Source: Noviherbaspirillum galbum
GTDB lineage: Bacteria; Pseudomonadota; Gammaproteobacteria; Burkholderiales; Burkholderiaceae_D
Direction of reading: 5' to 3'
Assembly: GCF_010974945.1 (NCBI RefSeq)
Contig: NZ_JAAIVB010000037.1
Coordinates: forward strand, 62,001-126,000
DNA: 64,000 bases
Numbering within the stretch: the stretch's first letter is position 1; each line of letters starts with the position of its first letter. The notes beneath the pieces are model-generated. The model was not told the origin of the DNA, made no database searches, and saw only the letters and a program-made list of their open reading frames with translations. The position numbers and the translations under genes were made by a program. This document shows positions 18,309 to 31,838 of this stretch, piece by piece.

Positions 18309-19625
18309 ATGAGTCCACGTCTCGTCTTCTGGGTGCCGGCCGCCATCCGCCTTGCCTTGCTCCTGGCGGGAATCGGCGGTGTCTGGTATGCCTTCGGCCT
18401 CCTGCCCGCGCTGGCCGCCGGCGTCGCCGCCATGATGGTCCTGCTGTTCGTGCAGCTGCAATACCTCTACCTGCTGTCGAGCTGGCTCGAGGACCCGGCC
18501 AGCGCGCGGCTGCCCGATGGATGGGGCGCGTGGGCAGACATTTTCTCGCGGCTCTACCGCCTGCGCCGGCAGGATGAAAAACACCAGGCCGAGCTCACCG
18601 AATGGCTGGCCCGCTTCCGGCAGGCGATGAGCCTGCTGCCGGACGGCGTGGTCATCATGGACGACGTGCTCTTCCTGGAGTGGTGCAACACCGCCGCCGA
18701 GCAGCACCTCGGGCTCGAACTCGGACGCGACAAGGGCATGCGCATCACCAACCTGATCCGCAGCCCGATCTTCATGGACTACATCATCCTCGGGCGCTAC
18801 GAGCAGCCGCTCACGCTCAACCTGCGCGACCGCAAGCTCATCGTGCAGATCATTCCCTTCGAGAACCGACGGCAGATCCTGGTGACGCACGACGCGACCG
18901 AATCGGAACGCATCGAGATGATGCGTCGCGACTTCATCGCCAATGCCTCGCATGAATTGCGCACGCCGCTTACGGTCATCAACGGTTTCCTGGAAATCGC
19001 CGGCGCCCAACCCAACCTCGACGTGCAGACCCGCTTGTCCCACCTCAGGCTGATGGCGGAGCAGGGCAAGCGCATGCAGAACCTGGTGGAAGACATGCTG
19101 ACCCTGACCCGGCTGGAGTCGGTCGAATATCCGCTGCGGCCCGAGCATGTGCCGGTCGCCAGCCTGCTCGAGCAGATCCGGCAGGAAGCCGAGGCCCTGT
19201 CGTCCGGCCGGCATGCGATCAGCCTTTCGGTGGAAGGGCCGGACATCCAGGGCGGCATCGACGAGCTGCGCAGCGCCTTCGGCAACCTGGTATCGAACGC
19301 GGTGCGCTATACGCCGGAGCATGGCCGCATAGACATCGTCTGGCGCCTGCACGAGGGCGCGCCGCAGTTCCTGGTGCGCGACACCGGCATCGGCATCCGC
19401 CCCGAGCACATCGCCCGCCTGACAGAAAGGTTCTACCGCGTGGACAAGGGCCGCTCGCGCGAAACCCAGGGCACGGGACTCGGCCTGGCGATCGTCAAGC
19501 ACGTGCTGCTGCGGCATGACGCGGTGCTCTCGATCGAATCGGTCCCCGACAAGGGCAGCACCTTCACCGTTACCTTCCCGGCAAGGCTGGTCATCGATTC
19601 CGGCATGCGGGCCGCCGCCGCCTAG
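18309..19625 (+). CDS. phoR: PhoR, phosphate sensor histidine kinase
   Basis: PhoR phosphorylates or dephosphorylates PhoB according to PstSCAB-PhoU status. The 438 residues begin with two hydrophobic segments (about 13-30 and 33-55), then the short charged linker, a PAS domain (about 105-200), the HisKA phosphoacceptor His215 in NASHELRTPLT and an HATPase domain with N box (SAFGNLVSNAVRYTP), G1 (VRDTGIGI) and G2 (GTGLGLAIVKH). There is no large periplasmic sensor, as usual for PhoR. ATG 18309. Confidence 0.95.
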   Translation: MSPRLVFWVPAAIRLALLLAGIGGVWYAFGLLPALAAGVAAMMVLLFVQLQYLYLLSSWLEDPASARLPDGWGAWADIFSRLYRLRRQDEKHQAELTEWLARFRQAMSLLPDGVVIMDDVLFLEWCNTAAEQHLGLELGRDKGMRITNLIRSPIFMDYIILGRYEQPLTLNLRDRKLIVQIIPFENRRQILVTHDATESERIEMMRRDFIANASHELRTPLTVINGFLEIAGAQPNLDVQTRLSHLRLMAEQGKRMQNLVEDMLTLTRLESVEYPLRPEHVPVASLLEQIRQEAEALSSGRHAISLSVEGPDIQGGIDELRSAFGNLVSNAVRYTPEHGRIDIVWRLHEGAPQFLVRDTGIGIRPEHIARLTERFYRVDKGRSRETQGTGLGLAIVKHVLLRHDAVLSIESVPDKGSTFTVTFPARLVIDSGMRAAAA

Positions 19626-19712
19626 CGCAGCCTGCCGGACGAGTTCGGGATGGCGGGCATTCCGCTACAATGCGGGTCCTGTCCTTGCCGACGCGTATCA
19701 CGCATTGCCCTC

Positions 19713-20666
19713 ATGTTCCGTGCTCCACGAATCGCCGCCATTCTTCTCCTGACCGCCGCCGTGCTTGGCGGATGCGCCGCTCCGGTGGTCACCAGCCGTT
19801 CCACTCCGCCAAGCCAGACGCCAGGCCAGGCATCGACCCAGGCAGCCAGCCAGACGCCGTCCGCCCGGCCGGCGCGTCCGGTGCGGATCGGACTGGCGCT
19901 CGGCGGCGGCGCGGCGCGCGGATTCGCCCACATCGGCGTGATCAAGGCGCTCGAGGCGCAGGGCATCGTTCCCGACATCGTGGTCGGCACCAGTGCCGGC
20001 AGTCTGGTCGGCGCCCTGTACGCCGCCGGAAACGATGGCTTCGCCTTGCAGAAGATGGCGCTGGAAATGGATGAGGCGACAATCTCCGACTGGTCGGTGC
20101 CGCTGTTCGCCAAGGCGACCGGCGTGCTGAAGGGCGAGGCATTGCAGAACTATGTCAACCGGGCCGTGCATGACATTCCCATCGAGCGCCTGAAGATTCC
20201 CTTCGGCGCGGTGGCGACCGACCTGAACAACGGCCATCCCATCCTGTTCCGGCGCGGGAATACCGGCACCGCGGTGAGGGCGTCGTCGGCGGTGCCGAGC
20301 GTGTTCCAGCCGGTGAAGATCGGCGACCGCTCGTATGTCGATGGCGGTCTTGTGTCGCCGGTGCCGGTGCGCTTCGCGCGCGAGATGGGCGCGGATTTCG
20401 TCATCGCCGTCAACATTTCCTCGCAGCCCGATGCCCAGCCGTCCAACAGCTCGCTGGAAGTGCTGCTGCAGACCTTCGCGATCATGGGCCAGAGCATCAA
20501 TTACTACGAGCTGCGCGAGGCAGACGTGGTCATCCAGCCGCGGCTGGGAACGATGAAAGGGAGTGATTTCCCGGGCCGCAATACTGCCATCCTGGCGGGC
20601 GAGCAGGCGACCGCGACCCTGATGGCGGACATCAAGCGGAAGCTGAATGCAAGGCGGATGCAGTAA
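19713..20666 (+). CDS. Patatin-like phospholipase lipoprotein (RssA-like)
   Basis: A 317-residue serine lipase-fold protein. A lipobox (LGGC, Cys21) implies a membrane lipoprotein. The patatin features are the oxyanion loop GGGAARGFAHIGV (64-76), the nucleophile Ser94 in GTSAG and the catalytic Asp210 in YVDGGLVSP. A Pro/Gln/Thr-rich linker (about 31-56) separates the lipid anchor from the domain. ATG 19713 gives a good signal sequence; the upstream open frame does not. The substrate is unknown; phospholipid acyl hydrolysis is the family expectation. Confidence 0.88.
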   Translation: MFRAPRIAAILLLTAAVLGGCAAPVVTSRSTPPSQTPGQASTQAASQTPSARPARPVRIGLALGGGAARGFAHIGVIKALEAQGIVPDIVVGTSAGSLVGALYAAGNDGFALQKMALEMDEATISDWSVPLFAKATGVLKGEALQNYVNRAVHDIPIERLKIPFGAVATDLNNGHPILFRRGNTGTAVRASSAVPSVFQPVKIGDRSYVDGGLVSPVPVRFAREMGADFVIAVNISSQPDAQPSNSSLEVLLQTFAIMGQSINYYELREADVVIQPRLGTMKGSDFPGRNTAILAGEQATATLMADIKRKLNARRMQ

Positions 20667-20720
20667 GGCGGAGGAAGGCGGCAGGGGAGCCGGGAAGGTA
20701 GGGCGCCCGCGGGCGCTGCC

Positions 20721-21248
20721 TCATTCTCCGGCCGGGTCGTCGATGCGGCGGGCGCCGTTGAAGCGGTTGCGCCAGTAACTCACGTCCATGCTCTCGATGC
20801 GGACTTCGCCGCCGGCCGAGGGCGAGTGGATGAACTTGTTGTCGCCGAGATAAATGCCGACGTGGGAAAAGCTGCGCCGCAGCGTGTTGTAGAACACGAG
20901 GTCGCCGGGGCGCAGGTCCTTGAGCTCGACCTTCTGGCCAACCTGGCTGATTTCCCGCGAGGTGCGCGGCAGGTCCCGGTTCCAGGCTTCCTTGAATACG
21001 TAGCGCACCAGGCCGCTGCAATCGAGCCCGGTTTCCGGTCCGTTGCCGCCGTATTTGTAGCGGATGCCCAGCATGTCCATGGCGCGCACGGCGAGGTCGG
21101 AGGCGCGCGACGTCAGGTCGTGGAGCCGCTGCAAGGCAATGGCCTTCGGCGAGTCGGGCTGCGGCTCGGCATGCAAGGGCTGGAGCAGGGCAGCGGCACA
21201 CGCCACGCACACCATCGCCCGCATCACCTTGTTGCCCGCCTTGACCAT
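20721..21248 (-). CDS. NlpC/P60 family cell-wall peptidase
   Basis: A 175-residue secreted protein with a signal peptide (cleavage probably after LHA near residue 27) and an NlpC/P60 domain. The catalytic Cys77 is in GLDCSGLVRYVF, His129 in FSHVGIYLGD, and the polar third residue is probably His141. Such enzymes cut peptide bonds in the murein stem. Start at 21248 or the internal ATG at 21224. It converges on the patatin gene; the 54 nt between them holds a perfect 14 bp GC palindrome (20703-20716). Confidence 0.88.
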   Translation of the reverse strand: MVKAGNKVMRAMVCVACAAALLQPLHAEPQPDSPKAIALQRLHDLTSRASDLAVRAMDMLGIRYKYGGNGPETGLDCSGLVRYVFKEAWNRDLPRTSREISQVGQKVELKDLRPGDLVFYNTLRRSFSHVGIYLGDNKFIHSPSAGGEVRIESMDVSYWRNRFNGARRIDDPAGE

Positions 21249-21392
21249 CCCTTTGCTCCGTTTTGTTTCCTTTGGGAATGGCCGACTTTAAGGGATTGGC
21301 CGGGTCGTGTCAAAGTCGAATTTGTATCAGCAAGTGAGCCCGGAAAGCCGGCGGCGAATCGCGTACAATCCAGCCATTTTTGAGGAGAGATC

Positions 21393-21797
21393 ATGCAAAC
21401 GAAGCAAATCCTGACCCTGGATGATGTCAAGAAGATCGCTGCCGCCGCCGAGGCCGAAGCCAAGGCCAACAACTGGGCGGTGACCATTTCCATCGTCGAC
21501 GACGGCGGCAACCTGCTCTGGCTGCAGCGCCTCGACGGCGCCGCGCCGATTTCCGCCAGCATCGCGCCCGCCAAGGCCAAGACCGCCGCCCTCGGCCGCC
21601 GCGAATCCAAGGTCTACGAAGACATGATCAACAACGGCCGCTATTCCTTCATGACCGCGCCGGTGCTCGAAGGCATGCTGGAAGGCGGCGTGCCCATCGT
21701 GGTCGGCGGCGATTTCCTGGGCGCGGTCGGCGTATCCGGTGTGAAGTCGTCCGAAGACGTGCAGATCGCCAAGGCCGGCATCGCCGCGCTCGGCTGA
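21393..21797 (+). CDS. GlcG/HbpS-like heme-binding family protein (DUF336)
   Basis: A 134-residue protein with the GlcG/HbpS alpha-beta fold: LTLDDVKKIAAAAEAEAKANNW, then the VDDGGNLLWLQRLDGA strand pair and the GGVPIVVGGDFLGAVGVSG core. Family members bind heme or act in glycolate-related or stress roles; no role is shown here. It has no signal peptide and a strong GAGGAGAGA ribosome binding site 5 nt before ATG. It is a single gene with its own 144 nt upstream region, divergent from the NlpC/P60 gene. Confidence 0.82.
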   Translation: MQTKQILTLDDVKKIAAAAEAEAKANNWAVTISIVDDGGNLLWLQRLDGAAPISASIAPAKAKTAALGRRESKVYEDMINNGRYSFMTAPVLEGMLEGGVPIVVGGDFLGAVGVSGVKSSEDVQIAKAGIAALG

Positions 21798-21891
21798 TGC
21801 GTCCGGCCGGCACGCCGGTTTTTCGCCGGGAAGGCGGCGCGGTTGCTTTGCATCAAGCCCCTTTCCGTGCGTTCAGAGTAGCCTGACGGGT

Positions 21892-21920
21892 TTGCAGGCG
21901 GGGGTGATCCGCGCTATAAT
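21892..21920 (+). promoter_or_regulatory. Sigma-70 promoter for carAB
   Basis: TTGCAG (21892-21897) and a perfect TATAAT (21915-21920) are separated by 17 nt. This predicts a leader of about 140 nt before carA. The only gene downstream on this strand is carA. Confidence 0.75.
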
Positions 21921-22065
21921 CTTGCGGTTTATCTAAATCAGCCCGCCGTAGCGCATACCCACTCTCTCACCGTCCCTTGAAGACCCTCGATGCCCGGCGC
22001 GCCGCCGTGTCGTCAGCGGTCGAACGGGCTCGGCGCAGCGGCGGTAACAATCTCAGGAGTTACCC

Positions 22066-23224
22066 TTGCTGCCATTTATTTCTGGCCAATCTGTTCCGGC
22101 CATCCTTGCGCTCGCAGACGGGTCTATTTTCCAGGGTTTTTCCATCGGTGCTCCCGGTCATACGATCGGTGAGGTCGTGTTCAACACGGCCATGACCGGC
22201 TACCAGGAAATCCTGACGGATCCCAGCTACAGCCGCCAGATCGTCACCCTCACGTATCCCCACATCGGCAACGTCGGCGTCAACCGCGAAGACGTCGAAG
22301 CCAGTCGCATCCACGCCGCCGGCCTGATCATCAAGGACCTGCCGCTGATCACTTCCAATTTCCGTTCCACCCAAACGTTGTCCGACTACCTCAAGGCGGA
22401 AAACGTGGTGGGCATCGCCGGCATCGACACCCGCAAGCTGACCCGCATCCTGCGCGAAAAGGGCGCGCAGAACGGCGCCATCCTGGCGGGCGAAACCGAC
22501 GCCGAAAAGGCCCTGGCGCTGGCCAAGTCATTCCCCGGCCTGGCAGGCATGGACCTCGCCAAGGTGGTGTCGGCCAAGGAATCCTACGTCTGGACCGAGA
22601 CCGAGTGGAAGCTTGGCAAGGGCTACGGCAAGCAGGAGAAGCCGCAATACCACGTGGTCGCCTTCGACTACGGCGTCAAGTACAACATCCTGCGCATGCT
22701 GGCCGAGCGCGGCTGCAAGGTGACGGTGCTGCCGGCGCAATCCAGCGCCGCCGACGCGCTCGCGCTCAATCCGGACGGCATCTTCCTGTCCAACGGCCCC
22801 GGCGACCCGGAGCCCTGCGACTACGCCATCCAGGCCACGAGGGAACTGATAGAGAAAGGCCTGCCGACCTTCGGCATCTGCCTCGGCCACCAGATCATGG
22901 GACTGGCCTCCGGCGCGAAGACCATGAAGATGAAGTTCGGCCACCACGGCGCGAACCACCCGGTGCAGGACCTCGACACCAAGCAGGTCATGATCACTTC
23001 CCAGAACCACGGCTTCGCGGTCGATCCGGCAACCCTGCCGTCGAACTGCCGCGTCACGCACGTGTCCTTGTTCGACGGTTCCCTGCAAGGCTTCGAGCGC
23101 ACCGACCGCCCGGCCTTCTGCTTCCAGGGCCACCCGGAAGCCTCGCCCGGCCCCATGGACATCGCCCCCTTGTTTGATCGCTTTATCGGGCTCATGTCCA
23201 AGGCGAAGACGGAGAAACGCAAAC

Positions 23225-23232
<8 letters not shown>
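22066..23232 (+). CDS. carA: CarA, carbamoyl phosphate synthase small subunit
   Basis: CarA hydrolyses glutamine and passes ammonia to CarB for carbamoyl phosphate synthesis, feeding arginine and pyrimidines. The 388 residues have the N-terminal CPSase domain ([14 protein letters not shown]) and a class I amidotransferase domain with Cys272 in GICLGHQ and the His-Glu pair in HPEASPGP. The start is a TTG codon at 22066 preceded by CAGGAG at 6 nt; the next in-frame ATG would remove conserved sequence. Its end overlaps carB by 8 nt. Confidence 0.96.
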
Positions 23233-26455
<3,223 letters not shown>

Positions 26456-26533
26456 GTTGATGGTGTCCGGCCGGGGCAGGCGAATGCGTCCTGAATTCCG
26501 GCTTCATTGCCCAGGCACTTAAACTAAACCACG

Positions 26534-26594
26534 CCACAGAGGTCACAAACGGTTCCGGAAAGTCCGGTGCCTGTTGTGACCTCTGTGGTTTTCA
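26534..26594 (+). terminator. Strong hairpin after carB and just before greA
   Basis: A perfect 15 bp stem (CCACAGAGGTCACAA pairing with TTGTGACCTCTGTGG) with a 25 nt loop is followed by TTTTCATTT. It ends 24 nt before the greA ATG. It should terminate carAB transcripts, and it could also sit in the greA leader. The loop contains a smaller CCGGA/TCCGG hairpin. Confidence 0.85.
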
Positions 26595-26612
26595 TTTCGA
26601 CGATAAAAACGT

Positions 26613-27089
26613 ATGAGCACTATCCCAATTACCAAGCGCGGCGCTGAAATGCTGAAAGAAGAACTGCACCGCCTGAAGACCAAGGACCGTCCGAGCGTCA
26701 TCAACGCGATCTCCGAAGCGCGCGCCCAGGGCGACCTATCGGAAAATGCCGAATATGATGCGGCAAAGGAGCGGCAGGCCTTCATCGAGGGACGCATCGC
26801 CGAACTCGAAGGCAAGCTTGGCGCAGCGCAGATCATCGATCCCACCACGCTGGATGCCGAAGGCCGCATCGTCTTCGCCTCCACCGTCGATCTCGAAGAC
26901 CTCGAGAACGGCCAGAAAGTGACCTACCAGATCGTGGGCGAGGACGAAGCAGACCTGAAGGAAAAGAAGGTCTCCGTCACTTCACCAATTGCACGCGCCC
27001 TGATCGGCAAGTACGCCGGCGACGTGGTCGAGGTCAATGCGCCTTCCGGCGTGCGCGAATACGAAGTCCTCGAAGTCCGCTACATCTGA
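26613..27089 (+). CDS. greA: GreA, transcript cleavage factor
   Basis: GreA rescues backtracked RNA polymerase by stimulating cleavage of the nascent RNA. The 158 residues have the N-terminal antiparallel coiled coil with the acidic tip (EARAQGDLSENAEYDAAKER) and the C-terminal FKBP-like domain. The length is standard. No good ribosome binding site is visible in the 24 nt left between the upstream hairpin and the ATG. Confidence 0.97.
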   Translation: MSTIPITKRGAEMLKEELHRLKTKDRPSVINAISEARAQGDLSENAEYDAAKERQAFIEGRIAELEGKLGAAQIIDPTTLDAEGRIVFASTVDLEDLENGQKVTYQIVGEDEADLKEKKVSVTSPIARALIGKYAGDVVEVNAPSGVREYEVLEVRYI

Positions 27090-27100
27090 TTCACCCCGCC

Positions 27101-27574
27101 ATGTCCATTTCCAGGTTTCGCCTCCTGCTGATTACCTTCTGGGTGGGAAGCCTGTGGACCATCGGTTATCTCGTTGCTCCCACGCTGTTCGCCACCCTGT
27201 CCGACCGGGTGCTGGCCGGCACCATCGCCGGCCGGTTGTTCCGCGTCGAGGCTTGGGTCTCGGTGGTTTGTGCGCTGATCCTGATCGGCATGTCATGGCG
27301 CGGCAAAAGCGGCCAGGGCGTTGACCCGCAGATCGGGGTCAGCCAGGCTGGCAAGGGCAGGGCGGTCCTGTGGATCGCACTTGCCATGCTGGCCTGTACG
27401 CTCGTCGGCTATTTCGGCTTGCAGCCCTTCATGGGCGCGTTGCGCGAAGCTGCGCAAAGCGGCGGCATGGATGAAGCTGCCCGCAGGCAATTCGGCATGC
27501 TGCATGGCGTGGCAAGCGCCTTCTATCTGGCGCAATCCGTGCTCGGCATTGCCTTGGTATGGAAGCAGCGTTGA
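27101..27574 (+). CDS. DUF4149 domain membrane protein
   Basis: A 157-residue integral membrane protein with about four hydrophobic segments (about 5-28, 45-65, 85-105, 135-152) and the conserved pattern FWVGSLWTIGYLVAPTLFATL. This matches DUF4149 proteins, which sit next to greA in many Burkholderiales. The function is unknown. It begins 11 nt after greA and is probably cotranscribed. Confidence 0.8.
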   Translation: MSISRFRLLLITFWVGSLWTIGYLVAPTLFATLSDRVLAGTIAGRLFRVEAWVSVVCALILIGMSWRGKSGQGVDPQIGVSQAGKGRAVLWIALAMLACTLVGYFGLQPFMGALREAAQSGGMDEAARRQFGMLHGVASAFYLAQSVLGIALVWKQR

Positions 27575-27656
27575 CGATTCAACGCGGCGCTGGATAGTTG
27601 GAAAGTCAGCACGGCCCGCTGCCTGCAGGGCAGGCCGGATCGGGGAGCAAGGGCTT

Positions 27657-28118
27657 TTACAGCGGCCGCTTGGAACTCTTCTGGCGGGGCTTGGCGCGCT
27701 TGATGTTGCCGCCCGCGGTGACCCGTTCGTTGCCCTTCAGAACAACCTTCTTCACGGTTGGCCGTTTCGTGCCGCTGGGGCTGGGCTTGACGATGGTGAC
27801 TTCGCGCAGGCCCTTGCCGCGCTTGTCGCTACGTTCCTTGGCGGCGTCCTTCTTCGGCCGGTACAGCACCAGCAGCTTGCCGATGTGCTGGATCGGCGCG
27901 GCACCGAGTTCATTGCAGATGGTGTCGTACATCTCGATGCGTGCGTCGCGGTCGTCGCCGAAGACGCGGACCTTGATCAGGCCATGCGCGTTCAGGCTCG
28001 CATCGATTTCCTTCATGACGCTGGGCGTCAGGCCGGACTCGCCGATGATGACCACGGGATTGAGGGCATGCGCTTCGGAGCGCAGGGCCGAGCGCTCGGC
28101 GGGTGTCAGCTTCAACAT
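27657..28118 (-). CDS. yhbY: YhbY family CRM-domain RNA-binding protein
   Basis: YhbY proteins bind pre-ribosomal particles and are thought to help 50S assembly. Residues 1-97 make the CRM domain, beginning LTPAERSALRSEAHALNPVV with the GxxG-type loop in IGESGLTP. Residues 98-153 add a basic tail (KRGKGLREVTIVKPSPSG and more Lys/Arg runs) absent from the roughly 97-residue E. coli protein. It is divergent from rlmE with 38 nt between the starts. Confidence 0.9.
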   Translation of the reverse strand: MLKLTPAERSALRSEAHALNPVVIIGESGLTPSVMKEIDASLNAHGLIKVRVFGDDRDARIEMYDTICNELGAAPIQHIGKLLVLYRPKKDAAKERSDKRGKGLREVTIVKPSPSGTKRPTVKKVVLKGNERVTAGGNIKRAKPRQKSSKRPL

Positions 28119-28156
28119 GATCTATTCACATTCAGTAAAACCGGTATTCTACGCGA

Positions 28157-28801
28157 ATGGCAAAGAACAAATTCAACAAGAACTGGGTGCATGACCATAT
28201 CAACGATCCGTATGTCAAGCTCGCGCAGAAGGAAGGCTATCGCGCCCGCGCCGCCTACAAGCTCAAGGAAATCGATGAAGCCGAAAAGCTGGTCAGGCCC
28301 GGGCAGGTGATCGTGGACCTCGGCTGCACGCCCGGAAGCTGGTCGCAGTACCTGCGCAACAAGCTGGCGGGCAAGGAGGGCGGCGGCATCAACGGCACCA
28401 TCATCGGCCTGGACATACTGCCCATGGAACCGATCGCCGACGTGCATTTCATTCAAGGCGATTTCCGCGAGCAGGCGGTGCTGGAACAGCTCGAGGCGCT
28501 GGTGGGCGAACGCCAGGTCGACCTGGTCCTGTCGGACATGGCGCCCAACCTCTCGGGCGTGGCGATCGCCGACGCCGCCCGCGTAGAAGAGATCATCGAA
28601 CTCGCCATCGACTTCGCGAAGGCGCACATGAAACCTTCCGGGGCACTCCTCGTCAAATGCTTCAACGGAACCGGGTACAACGAGATACTCGCCAAATTCC
28701 GCCAGGAATTCAAAGTTGTTTCCTCCAAGAAACCAAAAGCCAGCCGCGACAAGTCCTCGGAGATCTTCCTGCTTGGCAAAATTCTCAAAAACCCTGCCTG
28801 A
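28157..28801 (+). CDS. rlmE: RlmE (FtsJ/RrmJ), 23S rRNA U2552 2'-O-methyltransferase
   Basis: RlmE methylates U2552 in the A-loop of 23S rRNA, a late step of 50S maturation. The 214 residues contain the SAM-binding motif [14 protein letters not shown], the catalytic Asp in [11 protein letters not shown] and the Lys in [11 protein letters not shown]. The ATG at 28157 gives a typical N-terminus ([19 protein letters not shown]). E. coli rlmE is heat-inducible and precedes ftsH; that order is kept here, with 134 nt between. Confidence 0.96.
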   Translation: MAKNKFNKNWVHDHINDPYVKLAQKEGYRARAAYKLKEIDEAEKLVRPGQVIVDLGCTPGSWSQYLRNKLAGKEGGGINGTIIGLDILPMEPIADVHFIQGDFREQAVLEQLEALVGERQVDLVLSDMAPNLSGVAIADAARVEEIIELAIDFAKAHMKPSGALLVKCFNGTGYNEILAKFRQEFKVVSSKKPKASRDKSSEIFLLGKILKNPA

Positions 28802-28825
28802 AGAACGGTTTTTTCCTTCGGAACC

Positions 28826-28854
28826 CTTGATTTTTCAAGGATTTCACCCCAAGT
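28826..28854 (+). promoter_or_regulatory. Possible heat-shock (sigma-32) promoter before ftsH
   Basis: CTTGAT (28826-28831) and CCCCAAGT (28847-28854) are 15 nt apart, close to the sigma-32 consensus CTTGAA and CCCCATNT. FtsH belongs to the heat-shock regulon in E. coli. A CCTTGA/TCAAGG mini-hairpin overlaps the -35 element, so it might instead be an rlmE terminator. Confidence 0.45.
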
Positions 28855-28935
28855 GCAGCCTAGCAAGTGCCGTTCAATACGGGTAGAATCAATTTTACAA
28901 GCGACATCAGGCGTCTCACCGTCTAAGGAGTTCTA

Positions 28936-30822
<1,887 letters not shown>

Positions 30823-30875
30823 CGGCGGCCCCAGGCTGAAAGCGGGGCAAGCCCGGCAACAAGTCAGAAAGCAAG

Positions 30876-30909
30876 AAGGGTGAGGAGCGATCCTCACCCT
30901 TTTTATTTT
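30876..30909 (+). terminator. Rho-independent terminator after ftsH
   Basis: An 11 bp stem (AAGGGTGAGGA pairing with TCCTCACCCTT) with a GCGA tetraloop, followed by TTTATTTTTATTT. Confidence 0.9.
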
Positions 30910-30952
30910 TATTTGCGACAATGCCGGTCTCCGTCCTTCCAGGATTCCCTTC

Positions 30953-31822
30953 ATGACAGCATCGACAACCCCCTCCACCAGCCTGCGCTGCGGCCGCTAT
31001 CGCCTCGCCGTGGGCGAGCATGACCGTCCCCTGGTGATGGGCATCCTGAACGTGACACCCGATTCCTTCTCGGATGGCGGGCATTACCAGGCGCTCGACG
31101 TCGCCATTTCCCACGCGGAGCAGATGATCGCCGACGGCGTCGACATCATCGACATCGGCGGCGAATCCAGCCGCCCCGGCGCGCAACCCTTGCCGCTGCA
31201 GGAAGAACTGCGGCGGGTCATGCCGGTGATCTATGCGCTGCGCGACTGCGGCAAGCCGATATCCATCGATACCTACAAGCCGGAGGTCATGCACGAGGCC
31301 ATCCAGGCCGGGGTAGACATGGTCAACGACATCAATGCTTTCCGCGCGGAAGGCGCGTTGCGTGCCGTCAAGGACGCCGAAGTCGCGCTCTGTATCATGC
31401 ACATGCTCGGCGAGCCCAAGACCATGCAGGCTGAGCCGCACTATGACGATGTGCAAGCCGAGGTTGCAGACTTCCTCCTGGAACGCATCCAGGCGCTGCG
31501 CGATGCCGGCATCGCCGCCGGACGCCTGTGCATCGACCCGGGATTTGGCTTCGGCAAAACCCTGACGCATAATCTCATCCTGCTGCAAGGGCTTCGCCGG
31601 CTGATCGACGCGACCGGCCTGCCGCTTCTCGCGGGCATGTCGCGCAAGTCGATGATCGGCGCGGTCACCGGCAAGCCGGTGGAAGAGCGCATGGCGGGCA
31701 GCATCGCGGCCGCCGTCATCGCCGCCGAGCGCGGCGCGCGCATCCTGCGCGTGCATGACGTCGGCGCGACGGTCGACGCCATCGCGGTCTGGGACGCGGT
31801 ACGCAAGCAACAATCCGTTTAA
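30953..31822 (+). CDS. folP: FolP, dihydropteroate synthase
   Basis: FolP joins p-aminobenzoate to dihydropterin pyrophosphate in folate synthesis and is the sulfonamide target. The 289 residues include the signature [25 protein letters not shown] and the pterin-site segment [11 protein letters not shown]. The length and motifs are normal. It ends 16 nt before glmM, and the pair is probably one transcript. Confidence 0.97.
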   Translation: MTASTTPSTSLRCGRYRLAVGEHDRPLVMGILNVTPDSFSDGGHYQALDVAISHAEQMIADGVDIIDIGGESSRPGAQPLPLQEELRRVMPVIYALRDCGKPISIDTYKPEVMHEAIQAGVDMVNDINAFRAEGALRAVKDAEVALCIMHMLGEPKTMQAEPHYDDVQAEVADFLLERIQALRDAGIAAGRLCIDPGFGFGKTLTHNLILLQGLRRLIDATGLPLLAGMSRKSMIGAVTGKPVEERMAGSIAAAVIAAERGARILRVHDVGATVDAIAVWDAVRKQQSV

Positions 31823-31838
31823 TCTGAAGGGGGAAGGC

